From: an uncultured Collinsella sp.
GTDB lineage: Bacteria; Actinomycetota; Coriobacteriia; Coriobacteriales; Coriobacteriaceae
DNA length: 64,000 nt
Direction of reading: 5' to 3'
NCBI GenBank assembly: GCA_959601045.1
Contig: CAUGNZ010000008.1
Location: 11,732-75,731, forward strand
In this document: in pieces, positions 51,692 through 60,267 of the stretch
Layout: every line of letters begins with the position of its first letter
Numbering within the stretch: the stretch's first letter is position 1
Position numbers and translations under genes: made by a program
Notes under the pieces: generated by a model
The model's input: the letters and a program-made list of their open reading frames with translations, nothing else
Database searches by the model: none
What the model was told of the DNA's origin: nothing

Positions 51692-51729
51692 CCAAAAAGG
51701 GACAGGTTTATTTTGGTCGGTTTTATCTG
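51692..51729. repeat. 38-bp dispersed repeat (GGGACAG/TTTTGG family), copy 2
   Basis: Matches 7926-7963 at 37 of 38 positions. A third unit at 51811-51848 has the same outer flanks (CTGCCAAAA and TTTTGGTCGGTTTTA) but its inner segment AGGGACAGGTTTA is inverted. Confidence 0.78.
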
Positions 51730-51738
51730 GGCAAACGC

Positions 51739-51779
51739 AAGTGCCCCGCAACTGGAATTGAGCCAGTTGCGGGGCACTT
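51739..51779. terminator. Bidirectional terminator between the small protein gene and proC
   Basis: A perfect 17-bp stem (51739-51755 with 51763-51779, AAGTGCCCCGC..) with a 7-base loop, T-rich on the plus side. It serves both convergent genes. Confidence 0.9.
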
Positions 51780-51810
51780 TTCGCTAAAAGGACAAAACCG
51801 CAGGAAAAAC

Positions 51811-51848
51811 CTGCCAAAATAAACTGTCCCTTTTTTGGTCGGTTTTAC
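51811..51848. repeat. Dispersed repeat unit with inverted core, copy 3
   Basis: CTGCCAAAATAAACTGTCCC followed by TTTTTTGGTCGGTTTTA. The core is the reverse complement of that in copies 1 and 2, while both flanks keep their orientation. It overlaps the end of proC. Confidence 0.65.
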
Positions 51849-52615
51849 TGGAGGGTTGCGTCGATTGCCTTGACCAGGGCGCTGCGCATGCCGGCGTCCT
51901 CGAGTGCAACGACGCCCTTGATGGTGGCACCGCCGGGCGAGCATACGGCATCCTTCATCGCCGCAGGATGCTGGCCAGTTGCAAGCTGCAGCTTTGCCGT
52001 ACCCAGCACCATCTGGCTCACAATGCGATAAGCATCCGCACGCGGGATACCGTGCTTGACCGCCGCATCGCCCAGGGCCTCGATTGCCATGGCGACAAAC
52101 GCCGGAGCGCAACCACCCACCGTGCCGCCCACAAACAGCAGGCTTGTGTCGAGCTCGACGACAGCGCCAAGCTTACCGAGCAGGTCGAGCACCACAGCAC
52201 GCTGCTCGTCGTTAAGCGTCGAAGCCTTCTCGCAGGCGATGACGCCCTCGCCCACCGAAACCGGCGTGTTGGGCACCGTCGAGATATGCGCGACGCCCGG
52301 CAGGACCTGCTCACACTTGGCACTGTCCCAGGTCCAGGCAACCGACAGAACGACCTTTTTGGCAAGAGCATCCTTGAGCGGGGCGAATACCTTCTCGATC
52401 ATGTACGGTTTGACCGCAGCGACCACGATATCGGATGCGGCGACAACCTCGGCGGCATCGTGGCAGGCGACCATGCCGCGCACCTCGCAACGCTCGACCA
52501 AAGCATCGTAGCGGCCTGCGCAGGCGCACATGTCGCCCGCGGCCACGCCGGCGGCAATCCAGCCATCGGCCATAGCACTCGCCATATTGCCAAAACCGAC
52601 AAATCCGATCTTCAT
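51845..52615 (-). CDS. proC: Pyrroline-5-carboxylate reductase
   Basis: 256 residues. Rossmann motif GFVGFGNMASAMADG, then AVKPYMIEKV and the C-terminal family signature CSPGGATIKGVVALEDAGMR. It reduces pyrroline-5-carboxylate to proline with NAD(P)H. GAGAGGA precedes the ATG. It is probably a single gene, 74 bp after rlmH on the same strand. Confidence 0.95.
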   Translation of the reverse strand: MKIGFVGFGNMASAMADGWIAAGVAAGDMCACAGRYDALVERCEVRGMVACHDAAEVVAASDIVVAAVKPYMIEKVFAPLKDALAKKVVLSVAWTWDSAKCEQVLPGVAHISTVPNTPVSVGEGVIACEKASTLNDEQRAVVLDLLGKLGAVVELDTSLLFVGGTVGGCAPAFVAMAIEALGDAAVKHGIPRADAYRIVSQMVLGTAKLQLATGQHPAAMKDAVCSPGGATIKGVVALEDAGMRSALVKAIDATLQ

Positions 52616-52689
52616 ATCACACAGTCCTCTCAGATGCGTTCCTCAAAAACGAAAGTCATTGTCCCACGCTATTGTTTCGTATTGCCGAC

Positions 52690-53160
52690 CTACTTGTGAT
52701 ACGGCTCGCCACGGCTAATCTTGCAGGCGCGGTAGATCTGCTCCAGCAGCACCACGCGCGCCAGGTTGTGCGGCAAGGTAATGCGCCCAAAGCTGAGCAT
52801 CTCGTCGGCGCGGGCGCGCACCTCATCACTCACGCCGTCCGAACCGCCGATTACAAAGGCAATGTCGCTACTACCTCGCAGCATAAGATCGTCGAGCCTC
52901 GCCGAGAGCTCCTCACTCGAACGCTCCTTGCCCTCAATGGCCAGCAAGATCACATGCGCTCGAGACGGCAAGGCAGCAAGAATCGCCGCCCCCTCCTTGT
53001 CACGCGCAGCATCCACACCGCCCGCCTTAGCCGGGTCGATATCGGCCACCTCGCGGATATCCACCTTGGCATAGGCACCCAGACGCTTGGTGTACTCAGC
53101 GCACGCGTCCTTCCAAAAGCGCTCCTTGAGCTTACCAACACAAACGACGGTGTATTTCAC
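52690..53160 (-). CDS. rlmH: 23S rRNA (pseudouridine1915-N3)-methyltransferase RlmH
   Basis: 156 residues from a GTG start with AAGGAGT upstream. SPOUT-fold motifs: HVILLAIEGKERSSEELSA, FVIGGSDGVS and LPHNLARVVLLEQIYRACKI, ending GEPYHK as is usual in RlmH. It methylates the pseudouridine at 1915 in helix 69. It follows the SPFH gene by 6 bp and is probably co-transcribed with it. Confidence 0.97.
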   Translation of the reverse strand: MKYTVVCVGKLKERFWKDACAEYTKRLGAYAKVDIREVADIDPAKAGGVDAARDKEGAAILAALPSRAHVILLAIEGKERSSEELSARLDDLMLRGSSDIAFVIGGSDGVSDEVRARADEMLSFGRITLPHNLARVVLLEQIYRACKISRGEPYHK

Positions 53161-53166
53161 GCGCGT

Positions 53167-54105
53167 CTACTCCTTCGAATCGTTTTGAACTTTGCCGGCA
53201 GCCAGCATCTGCTCGAACATAGAGGCCGACTGCGAGAAGTCGCTCGGCAACACGACCGTCGAGTTTTTGCCCGTACGTGCGAACTCCGTCATCATCTCGG
53301 TCCACTGCGTAAACATGAACAGCTGGTTGGCCTCATCGTTGCCAACGCCTGTCTCCTGGATAATCTCGAGCGAATCCTTGATGCCCAACGCGATAGCTTT
53401 GCGCTGGTTGGCGATGCCTTCGCCTGCCTTTTCCATCGCCTCAGCCTCGGCGGTCGCCTCGGTGACGCGCTTGATGCGGTCTGCCTCGGCGAGCTCCTGT
53501 GCCGCAGCGCGCTTGCGCTGGGCGGCGTTGATGTCGTTCATGGAGTTCTCAACCTCGGTCGGCAGTGCGATTTTGGTGATGAGCGTCGACACGAGGGTGA
53601 AGCCGTAGGCGGCCATCTGCTCGGAAACGGTAGCGTTGACATCCTTGGCGATGTCATCCTTCTTGGCAAAGACCTCATCGAGTGTGTAGACAGGAATCGA
53701 AGAGCGCAGGGCGTCGGTGATGAAGTCACGCATCTGGTCGACGGGCTCCTGCAGCATGTAGTAGCTCTTGTAGATGCCCGAATCTGCCGGGCCGGCGCCC
53801 ATGTCGTAGCTCACGTGGTACTGAGCGGAGACCTCAAGACCGATGGTCACGTTGTCCTGGGTCTTAACGTCGATGCCAAAACCGTTTTTCATGGTGCGCA
53901 GGCTCACCGTGGCGGCCTTGCGGTCGATCACGGGCACCTTCACGTGGAAGCCCGCGTTGACGATACGATTGAACTTACCCAAGCGCTCGATGATCACAGC
54001 GTGCTGCTGCTCAACGACGTAGCAGGCGTTGGGAAGCAACAGCAGCAGGATGATGATGGGAATCAAAAGGCTCGTAAGGGCAGCGATGATACCGGAAAAC
54101 AGCAT
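53167..54105 (-). CDS. SPFH/band 7-domain membrane protein (paraslipin-like)
   Basis: 312 residues from ATG at 54105 (GAGGAGAG upstream). An N-terminal membrane anchor (about residues 3-25, IIAALTSLLIPIIILLLLLP) precedes the band 7 domain (VVEQQHAVIIERLGKFNRI, then VPVIDRKAATVSLR). A helical Ala/Glu/Arg-rich segment (AAQRKRAAAQELAEADRIKR) drives oligomerisation. Such proteins scaffold membrane microdomains or modulate membrane proteases. Specific partner unknown. Confidence 0.9.
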   Translation of the reverse strand: MLFSGIIAALTSLLIPIIILLLLLPNACYVVEQQHAVIIERLGKFNRIVNAGFHVKVPVIDRKAATVSLRTMKNGFGIDVKTQDNVTIGLEVSAQYHVSYDMGAGPADSGIYKSYYMLQEPVDQMRDFITDALRSSIPVYTLDEVFAKKDDIAKDVNATVSEQMAAYGFTLVSTLITKIALPTEVENSMNDINAAQRKRAAAQELAEADRIKRVTEATAEAEAMEKAGEGIANQRKAIALGIKDSLEIIQETGVGNDEANQLFMFTQWTEMMTEFARTGKNSTVVLPSDFSQSASMFEQMLAAGKVQNDSKE

Positions 54106-54163
54106 GGTCTCTCCTCTGATAGGCACACGTTGCCATTAGGATACCCGTCCAAGGAGATCGTGC

Positions 54164-54220
54164 ATAACAAAAAAGCCCCCATTGCTGGGAGCTCTTTCAT
54201 TTAATGGTGCGGGCGAAAGG
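54164..54220. repeat. Direct repeat: tRNA-Leu 3' end plus terminator, extra copy
   Basis: Repeats the terminator (AAAAAAGC..GGGAGCTC) and tRNA-Leu 3' end (GGTGCGGGCGAAAGGA on plus) of the authentic segment ending at 54410, with two or three changes. It stops inside the T-loop. Confidence 0.85.
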
Positions 54221-54340
54221 ACGTCCGCGTATCCGCTTCGCGGATCCGCACCGGCATCGGCCGCCTGCCGGCGTCCTTGCCAGCTCGCTAAAAACGCTCC
54301 GCGTTTTCTTGACGCTCGCTCCTTCGCAGGTTCAAGTCCT
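54221..54340. repeat. tRNA-bounded structured element, tRNA-Leu locus
   Basis: Hairpins ATCCGC-TTC-GCGGAT, CCGGC/GCCGG and AAAACGC-TCC-GCGTTTT as at tRNA-Arg, with the enclosing stem changed to AGC(T)CGC/GACGCTCGCT type. It ends AGGTTCAAGTCCT, the T-arm of this tRNA-Leu and not that of tRNA-Arg. Confidence 0.82.
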
Positions 54341-54393
54341 CGCGATGGGCACATAACAAAAAAGCTCCCATTGCTGGGAGCTCTTTCATTTAA

Positions 54394-54480
54394 TGGTGCG
54401 GGCGAAAGGACTTGAACCTTCATGGGGTTGCCCCCATACGGACCTGAACCGTACGCGTCTGCCAATTCCGCCACGCCCGC
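54394..54480 (-). tRNA. tRNA-Leu (CAG)
   Basis: Acceptor stem GCGGGCG/CGCCCGC, discriminator A and encoded CCA. Anticodon stem-loop TACGG-TTCAGGT-CCGTA gives CAG. It has a long variable arm (ATGGGGGCAACCCCAT) and T-loop TTCAAGT. A GGGAGC hairpin with T6 follows on the minus strand. Confidence 0.96.
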
Positions 54481-54523
54481 GTGCAGGAATTAGAATAACG
54501 GAGCGCCACCGCGAACGCAAGAA

Positions 54524-55441
54524 CTATTTTTGAAAAAGTTTGCAGGCATTTTCCCAAGCGGCATGCGCGATTGTTTCGGCGTCCTCACCAGTGCGATCGA
54601 TACGGTCGTTAACCAGCGCGTTTGCCGTAATGGAGATCATTGCGGGCTCGCATTCAAGACCGCGGATGGGCTCCGGAGCCATATACGGGCAATCCGTCTC
54701 GAACAAAATTCGATCGAGTGGGGTTGCCGCAAATGCCTCGCGCACGTCGTCGTTGCGCTTAAAGGTGGCCGCACCACCATAGGCGATATAGCAGCCCAGC
54801 TCCACAAAGCGCTCCATCGTGGCGCGGTCCTCGCCAAAACAGTGCAGCACACAACCGGTCTGGGGCACGCCCACCCCACGAAGCACGTTGTAGGCGTCCA
54901 CGTGCGAGGTACGCTCCTGGTCCATGTCCTCGTGACGCAGATGCAGCTCCACCGGCACGTTACGACGCACGGCAAGCTCGAGCTGGCGCGCCATGCAGTC
55001 AATCTGCACGTTATGGGGTGCCGGCGCGATATCGTCGTCATAGTCCATGTGGTAGTCCAGACCGATTTCGCCAATACCGGCGCACAAAGGGTCATCAAGC
55101 GCAGCAACAACCTGCGCGTGAATGTCGTCGGTATAGTCCGGCGCGCCATACGGATGCACGCCGGCAAGATACTTGATCTGCGGGATATCCTGCATCGGCA
55201 GAATTTCGCGCACGAGCCAGTCGCTATAGTCCGTCACGCTGCGCTTGTCGGCGATGGGGTCGAAGACCGTCACCAACAGGTCGATGCCTGCCGCCTTGGC
55301 ACGCACGAGTGTCTCGGGCACATCCTTGCCCCAGAACGAAAGCAGATGCGCATGTGTGTCGGCAAGCGGTGCCAAGGGCACGGGACAAGCAACCGTCTTC
55401 TTTTTCTTGGTAAACGTCACGCGTTCGGCATTAAGCGTCAT
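54524..55441 (-). CDS. tatD: TatD-family metal-dependent hydrolase
   Basis: 305 residues from ATG at 55441, overlapping the end of rsmA by 11 bp, with GGGAG seven bases before it. Motifs: DTHAHLLSF (metal site), GIGEIGLDYH, VELHLRHED, CFGED and LFETDCPYMAPEP. TatD proteins are 3'-5' deoxyribonucleases or phosphoesterases. A central His- and Asp-rich insertion (DYHMDYDDDIAPAPH) is slightly unusual. Translationally coupled to rsmA. Confidence 0.9.
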   Translation of the reverse strand: MTLNAERVTFTKKKKTVACPVPLAPLADTHAHLLSFWGKDVPETLVRAKAAGIDLLVTVFDPIADKRSVTDYSDWLVREILPMQDIPQIKYLAGVHPYGAPDYTDDIHAQVVAALDDPLCAGIGEIGLDYHMDYDDDIAPAPHNVQIDCMARQLELAVRRNVPVELHLRHEDMDQERTSHVDAYNVLRGVGVPQTGCVLHCFGEDRATMERFVELGCYIAYGGAATFKRNDDVREAFAATPLDRILFETDCPYMAPEPIRGLECEPAMISITANALVNDRIDRTGEDAETIAHAAWENACKLFQK

Positions 55442-56291
55442 GGGAAAGCTCCCGAGCCAGACACACAAAGTCGGCGACGCCGAGCGTCTCGGCGCGCGTG
55501 GTGGGTGCGATACCGCAAGCCTCAAAGGCGGCATCGAGCACGTCCTTGGCAAAGCCGTTGGCGCTCATGGAATTGCGGATGGTCTTGCGACGCTGAGCAA
55601 ATGCAGCGTCAATCACGCGGGCCACAAATTCGCGATCGAGTCCTTCGGGCACCACACCGTCAACACGGTCGATACGCACGACGGCCGAGTCCACGTGTGG
55701 CGCCGGCATAAAGCAACGCGGCGGCACCTCAAAGCGACCCGTTACCTGCGCATACAGGCCAAGCTTTGCCGTATAGCCGCCATAGGTCTTGTTGCCCGGC
55801 ACTGCGGCAATGCGATCGGCAACCTCCTTTTGCACCATGACGACGGCGCGCTTTAGCGCCGGCATCGTCTGGAAAAATTGCAAAATGATCGTCGCCGCCA
55901 CGTTATAGGGCAAGTTCGCGACAAATACCGTCGGCTCACCGCCCGCAGCCTGCTCAATCTGCTCCGGCGTCACCTTGAGCGCGTCGCCCATGATAAAGCG
56001 GAAGTTGGCATAGTCGGCGGCGTGGGCATCGAGCACCGGCTCAAGCTCGGGATCGGCCTCAATGGACGTAACGCACGCCGCTTCCTGCAGCAACGCAAGT
56101 GTCAACGTACCGCAACCTGGACCCACCTCGAGTACGCGCTCGTCACCTGCAAGCTCGGTAAGCTCGCAGATACGTTCGATCACATGATTGTCGATTAGAA
56201 AGTTCTGGCCCAGGCGATGCTTGGTCGCAAGGCCAAACTCCTCCAGCAGCTCCCTGGTGGCCGTGGGGTTTGCCAAAGGCGAAGTTGTCAT
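55431..56291 (-). CDS. rsmA: 16S rRNA dimethyladenosine transferase RsmA/KsgA
   Basis: 286 residues. Starts with the family signature KHRLGQNFLID, then SAM-binding VLEVGPGCGTLT, catalytic NLPYN and the C-terminal QRRKTIRNSM. It dimethylates the two adenines at the 3' end of 16S rRNA. TAAGGAGG precedes the ATG. It is followed at once by the overlapping tatD gene, a common bacterial pairing with metG and tatD. Confidence 0.97.
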   Translation of the reverse strand: MTTSPLANPTATRELLEEFGLATKHRLGQNFLIDNHVIERICELTELAGDERVLEVGPGCGTLTLALLQEAACVTSIEADPELEPVLDAHAADYANFRFIMGDALKVTPEQIEQAAGGEPTVFVANLPYNVAATIILQFFQTMPALKRAVVMVQKEVADRIAAVPGNKTYGGYTAKLGLYAQVTGRFEVPPRCFMPAPHVDSAVVRIDRVDGVVPEGLDREFVARVIDAAFAQRRKTIRNSMSANGFAKDVLDAAFEACGIAPTTRAETLGVADFVCLARELSHDA

Positions 56292-56327
56292 GGTTGCCTC
56301 CTTAGCATGATGGCGGCGTCTTGAAAC

Positions 56328-56360
56328 AAAAGGGCATGGACCGTGGCGGCCATGCCCTTA
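56328..56360 (-). terminator. Terminator of metG
   Basis: AAGGGCATGG and CCATGCCCTT form a perfect 10-bp stem around GCCGCCACGG, followed by TTGTTTC on the minus strand. Confidence 0.8.
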
Positions 56361-56401
56361 CAGCTAAACAGCAAATTGCCGATATGGCGCTCGCGCGGTC
56401 T

Positions 56402-58003
56402 CTACGCCAGACGCGGGAACAGCGGATCGCCCTTCTCGACGGGCTGACCGCCGGCAAGCAGGCCCCAAGTGCAAATGCCCTTGAGGTCGTCGCTCGCGGC
56501 CTCGCCCTCACAGGACAGGCGGCGCAGGGCCTCAGCAGAGGTCTGAGGCATGAGCGGCATCAGCAGGTGAGCGGCAATGCGGATGGCCTCGAGCAGGTTG
56601 TAGATCACAAACGCCAGCTCGTCAGCCTTGGCCTCGTCCTTGGCAAGTGCCCAAGGCTCGGAGTCCTCAATGTAGTGGTTGGCGGCGTGGATGAGCTCCA
56701 TGACCTCGTCCTTGGCTCCGCCGTAATCGAGCACGTCCATCTTGGCCATGTAGCGCTCGACCAGACCATCGGCGATCTTTGCCAGCGGGTTATCGAACGC
56801 GTCGGCAGACGCCGGTTTAGCCGGGGCGCAGCCGTCAAAGTACTTTGCGCTCATGTTGAGCGAGCGCGAAATGAGGTTGCCCCAGCTGTTGGCCAGATCG
56901 GCGTTGTAGACCTGCTCCATACGATCGAAGCTGATGGCGCCGTCGGTGCCGGGGACCACGTCGGTCATAAAGTAATAGCGGTAGCCCTCGACGCCCAGCA
57001 TGTCGATAACATCCTGCGGAGCGATGGCGTTGCCGCGGCTCTTGGACATCTTCTCGGCCTTACCGGTCTCGGCATTGCGCACGGTCAGGAAGCCGTGGGC
57101 AAAGACGTGCTCGGGCAGGGCCTCGCCGATGGCCATGAGCATCGCGGGCCAAATGACGCAGTGGAAGCGGATGATGTCCTTACCCACGATGTGGAACTGC
57201 GCGGGCCAGCGATAGGCCAGCTCGGCACGGGCCTCGTCGGTGTCGACACCGTAGCCGACGGCCGTCATATAGTTGAGCAACGCATCGAACCACACGTAGG
57301 TCACGTGACCCTCGTCAAACGGGACCTGAATGCCCCAGTCAAAGCTCGTACGGCTCACGGAAAGGTCGTTAAGGCCGCCCTCGACAAAGCTGCGTACCTC
57401 GTTCATACGGAACGCAGGCTCGACAAAGTCGGGGTGCTCGTCATAGAGCTTGAGAAGCTTGTCCTGGAAGGCGGAAAGCTTAAAGAAGTAGGACTCCTCC
57501 TGCACGCGCTCAAGCGGACGGTGGCAGTCGGGGCACAGGTGCTGGCCAACGCTGCCGTACTCCTCGTCGCCCTTCTGGACCTGCGTATCGGTGAAGTAGG
57601 TCTCGTCAGGCACGCAATACCAACCGTCGTAGCTGCCCTTATACAGATAGCCGGACTCCTTCATGCGCTCCCACAGGTACTGCACGGCATGATGCTGGCG
57701 CGGCTCGGTGGTGCGGATGAAGTCGTCGTTGGAGATCTCGAGCTTGCTCCAAAGCTCCTTGAAGTGCGGAGCCTGGCTGTCGGTCCACTCCTGCGGCGTC
57801 ATGCCATGCTTGGCTGCGGCCTCGGCGACCTTCTCGCCGTGCTCGTCCATGCCGGTCAGGAACTTGACGTTATAGCCGGCGGAACGGCGATAGCGAGCCT
57901 GAACGTCGGCGATGATGGTGGAATAAGCCGTGCCCAGGTGCGGATCGGCGTTGACGTAGTAGATGGGCGTCGTGATAAAGAACGAAGGCTTGCTTTGATC
58001 CAT
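56402..58003 (-). CDS. metG: Methionyl-tRNA synthetase
   Basis: 533 residues, class I. The HIGH-type motif is HLGTAY, the KMSKS motif is intact (KMSKSRGN) and the CP-insert keeps one CPDC knuckle. It lacks the C-terminal tRNA-binding domain found in longer MetRS, ending soon after the anticodon-binding helices (GDPLFPRLA). GGAGGACAAACCCC precedes ATG. It is part of the rsmI-metG-rsmA-tatD run on the minus strand. Confidence 0.97.
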   Translation of the reverse strand: MDQSKPSFFITTPIYYVNADPHLGTAYSTIIADVQARYRRSAGYNVKFLTGMDEHGEKVAEAAAKHGMTPQEWTDSQAPHFKELWSKLEISNDDFIRTTEPRQHHAVQYLWERMKESGYLYKGSYDGWYCVPDETYFTDTQVQKGDEEYGSVGQHLCPDCHRPLERVQEESYFFKLSAFQDKLLKLYDEHPDFVEPAFRMNEVRSFVEGGLNDLSVSRTSFDWGIQVPFDEGHVTYVWFDALLNYMTAVGYGVDTDEARAELAYRWPAQFHIVGKDIIRFHCVIWPAMLMAIGEALPEHVFAHGFLTVRNAETGKAEKMSKSRGNAIAPQDVIDMLGVEGYRYYFMTDVVPGTDGAISFDRMEQVYNADLANSWGNLISRSLNMSAKYFDGCAPAKPASADAFDNPLAKIADGLVERYMAKMDVLDYGGAKDEVMELIHAANHYIEDSEPWALAKDEAKADELAFVIYNLLEAIRIAAHLLMPLMPQTSAEALRRLSCEGEAASDDLKGICTWGLLAGGQPVEKGDPLFPRLA

Positions 58004-58072
58004 GGGGTTTGTCCTCCAGAAAAACGTTGCATACAGAGGATGATTCTAGCGCAAGGGCTGGATATCCTCCAT

Positions 58073-58951
58073 CTATTGCATATCGAGCACTATGGCATAG
58101 ACATCGCGCTTGCGGCGCGAATACTTCTGAGACAGGCGCTTGGCCACCGCAGACGCGGGCTCCCCCTCCTCGAGCGCGGCGCGGATATCCTCGCGCAGGG
58201 CCTCGTCGGGATCCGCTGCCGCGGCGCCAACCGGCACGATACCGGCCTCCTCATCCTCGCTCGGCGGCGCGATGACCAGCGCAATCTCGCCCCTTACCTC
58301 GCCGCGAGCACGCAGCTCCTCGGCAAGCTGGTCAGCGGGCCCGCGCAAGACCTCCTCGTGCAGCTTGGTGAGCTCGCGGCAGACGGCAACCTCACGCTGG
58401 GGAAAGACCTCCGCCACGGCCTCGAGCGTCGCCACGATGCGATGTGGAGACTCGTAGAAGATGAGTGCGCCGGGCACCACGGCAAGGCGCTGCAAACGGC
58501 GCACACGGTCGCCGTGCTTTCGGCCCAAAAAGCCCTCGAAGAAAAAATGCTCGCAAGGAATACCGGACGAAACGAGCGCCGTGACGCAAGCAGAGGGCCC
58601 GGGAATAACTTCGACGGGCACATCGGCCTCACGCGCCGCCTCGACCAGCGCCTGGCCGGGATCGGACACGCTCGGCATGCCGGCGTCCGAGGCAAAAGCG
58701 AGGGTCTCCCCCGCCAGCAGACGGTCGACCAGGCCGGCGGCGCGGCTGGCGATCACATTCTCGTCGCAACGGACAAGCGGCTTGGAAATGCCCAGGTGCA
58801 TCAGTAGCTTTGACGTCACACGCGTGTCTTCGCAGCAGATGGCATCAGCAGCGGCAAAGGCCTCACCAACGCGCGGGGACAGGTCGCCCAGGTTGCCGAT
58901 GGGCGTGCCGACCACATAGAGTTTGCCCGTATGGGCGCTGTTTTGCGTCAT
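58073..58951 (-). CDS. rsmI: 16S rRNA (cytidine1402-2'-O)-methyltransferase RsmI
   Basis: 292 residues. Tetrapyrrole methylase-like fold with VVGTPIGNLGDLSPR, CCEDTRVTSKLL, ASDAGMPSVSDPG and IPGPSACVTALVSSG. FYESPHRI and AVCRELTKLHEE follow. It 2'-O-methylates C1402 of 16S rRNA. A C-terminal helical tail ends RKRDVYAIVLDMQ. It follows the GH5-like gene by 6 bp. Confidence 0.96.
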   Translation of the reverse strand: MTQNSAHTGKLYVVGTPIGNLGDLSPRVGEAFAAADAICCEDTRVTSKLLMHLGISKPLVRCDENVIASRAAGLVDRLLAGETLAFASDAGMPSVSDPGQALVEAAREADVPVEVIPGPSACVTALVSSGIPCEHFFFEGFLGRKHGDRVRRLQRLAVVPGALIFYESPHRIVATLEAVAEVFPQREVAVCRELTKLHEEVLRGPADQLAEELRARGEVRGEIALVIAPPSEDEEAGIVPVGAAAADPDEALREDIRAALEEGEPASAVAKRLSQKYSRRKRDVYAIVLDMQ

Positions 58952-58957
58952 ATCAAC

Positions 58958-60019
58958 CTATTCAATCATGCCGCGCTCGAGCGTACCGAGCGCCGCGCGG
59001 GCGTCCCATGCTGCAATGCGCTTCTCGGTCTTCCACGTTTGGAAGAACCAACCGGCAGCCGGCGCAAACGAAGCCAGCTGGTTGGCGATAAACACGCGCT
59101 CGTAGGCATTGCGGCCCTCGGGCGTAACCGACGAGTTGGCAAAGATCGCCGCGCCCGACCATTCGCCCACCAGCACGGGGAACCCAGTCGAAATCGCTTC
59201 TTTAAGCTCGCGCTTGTTACGCGAAATCGCCGTCGTCAGCCCGCGAGGGCTCGTGATGTCGAGCGCATACTCGTCGCGGTAATGGTACAGGTGAAGGTCC
59301 ATGTAGACGTTCTTGTACTTGGCGCCGCGCATAAAATGCTTCCACTCGCTGGGATGCCCCGACGACGAGAAGACGACGATCTTATCCTCGGGCATATACG
59401 AACGGACGAGCTCGTAGGCATCGCGATAGAAATTGCGCAGGTAGTGAGCAGGAATGCCATCCGTCATGGTGAAGAGGCTCTTGCGAACGCTCATCTGCGG
59501 CGTGTCCAGCAGCTCAATGCCCAGCAGGCTCTCGGCCTCGCCATAGCGATCGGCCAAGCGCTCGAGCACGTCGAGTGCGACATGACGGCCGTTGGTGGAC
59601 GAATGCCACTCGGCAACAGCCTCCGGCGTGGTGGGCGAATCGTTGGAATCGCCCTGGCCACCGGGCACGGTTGCCAGATCGAGCAGCACGCGGATGTCGT
59701 ACTTGGCAGCCCACTCAATTGCGCGGTCGATGTAATCGACAACCGATATGTAGGAGGCATCGGACTCCTGTGAGCCAAAGGCATACCAGGGCACCGGCAG
59801 ACGCACGGCATTGAGACCGATCTGCGCCATGCGGCGAAAATCGTCCTCGCTCACAAACGTCTCGTAATGGCGGCGCATGCGCTCGTTATAGGCGGCGGTA
59901 CCCATGGCCTCCTGTAGCTCAGCCGCGTTGGATGCACCGGTCGCCGCGTACAGCGACGGGGTCACCCAAGGCTCGGGAATAAACCAGCCAGAGAGATTAA
60001 CGCCGAGTATCCTCTCCAT
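58958..60019 (-). CDS. GH5-like (exo-beta-glucanase-type) protein lacking the acid/base Glu
   Basis: 353 residues from ATG at 60019, with AAGGGGG upstream; a GTG one codon earlier is possible. The (beta/alpha)8 glycoside hydrolase 5 pattern is clear: NAVRLPVPW (Arg73), MDLHLYHY and the nucleophile Glu286 in VLVGEWSG. At the acid/base position the family has NEP after an IELL-type strand; here it is LLDTP with Asp172-Thr173-Pro174. No signal peptide, so it is cytoplasmic. It may be a non-hydrolytic sugar-binding protein or use another residue. Confidence 0.85.
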   Translation of the reverse strand: MERILGVNLSGWFIPEPWVTPSLYAATGASNAAELQEAMGTAAYNERMRRHYETFVSEDDFRRMAQIGLNAVRLPVPWYAFGSQESDASYISVVDYIDRAIEWAAKYDIRVLLDLATVPGGQGDSNDSPTTPEAVAEWHSSTNGRHVALDVLERLADRYGEAESLLGIELLDTPQMSVRKSLFTMTDGIPAHYLRNFYRDAYELVRSYMPEDKIVVFSSSGHPSEWKHFMRGAKYKNVYMDLHLYHYRDEYALDITSPRGLTTAISRNKRELKEAISTGFPVLVGEWSGAAIFANSSVTPEGRNAYERVFIANQLASFAPAAGWFFQTWKTEKRIAAWDARAALGTLERGMIE

Positions 60020-60123
60020 CACTGCCCCCTTCGGATCATGCAGGTCGAACCCGCATCGTATTGCGTAGGATAAGTATCGTTTTGAGTATACCCGCGTGTG
60101 CGGACAGGCGACCGAACGGTCTG

Positions 60124-60165
60124 CAAAGTGACGCGAAAGTGGGAGGAATGTCTGGGAGCAGACGG
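60124..60165. repeat. Relative of the structured element at 33488
   Basis: CAAAGTGACGCGAAAG and GGGAGGAA resemble CAAGGTGACGTGAAAG and GGAGGGAA at 33525-33550. Each is followed by a hairpin of different sequence (GTCT..AGAC here, GCGTAC..GTACGC there) and then GAC. The closing 14-bp stem of the other copy is not obvious here. Confidence 0.45.
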
Positions 60166-60213
60166 ACTCGGAATGGTGCGACGAGGTGTGTACGCGCGCC
60201 GGAGGCAGGCACC

Positions 60214-60259
60214 GGAAAGTGTGTCCCGTTCTGAGCCCTTATTCTGGGACGCAGTTTCC
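60214..60259. repeat. Short palindromic repeat (GGAAAC..TCCCA family), copy 2
   Basis: GGAAAGTGTGTCCCG and TGGGACGCAGTTTCC are arms like those at 11527-11572, again separated by about 16 bp. Confidence 0.58.
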
Positions 60260-60267
60260 GCAGAACC

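Noticed and set aside
54136..54474. Open frame of about 110 codons at tRNA-Leu
   Set aside because: It runs through the tRNA and the repeat unit; similarity to other such frames comes from the repeats.
56321..58807. Plus-strand open frame spanning metG and rsmI
   Set aside because: Antisense shadow crossing two real genes and a terminator.
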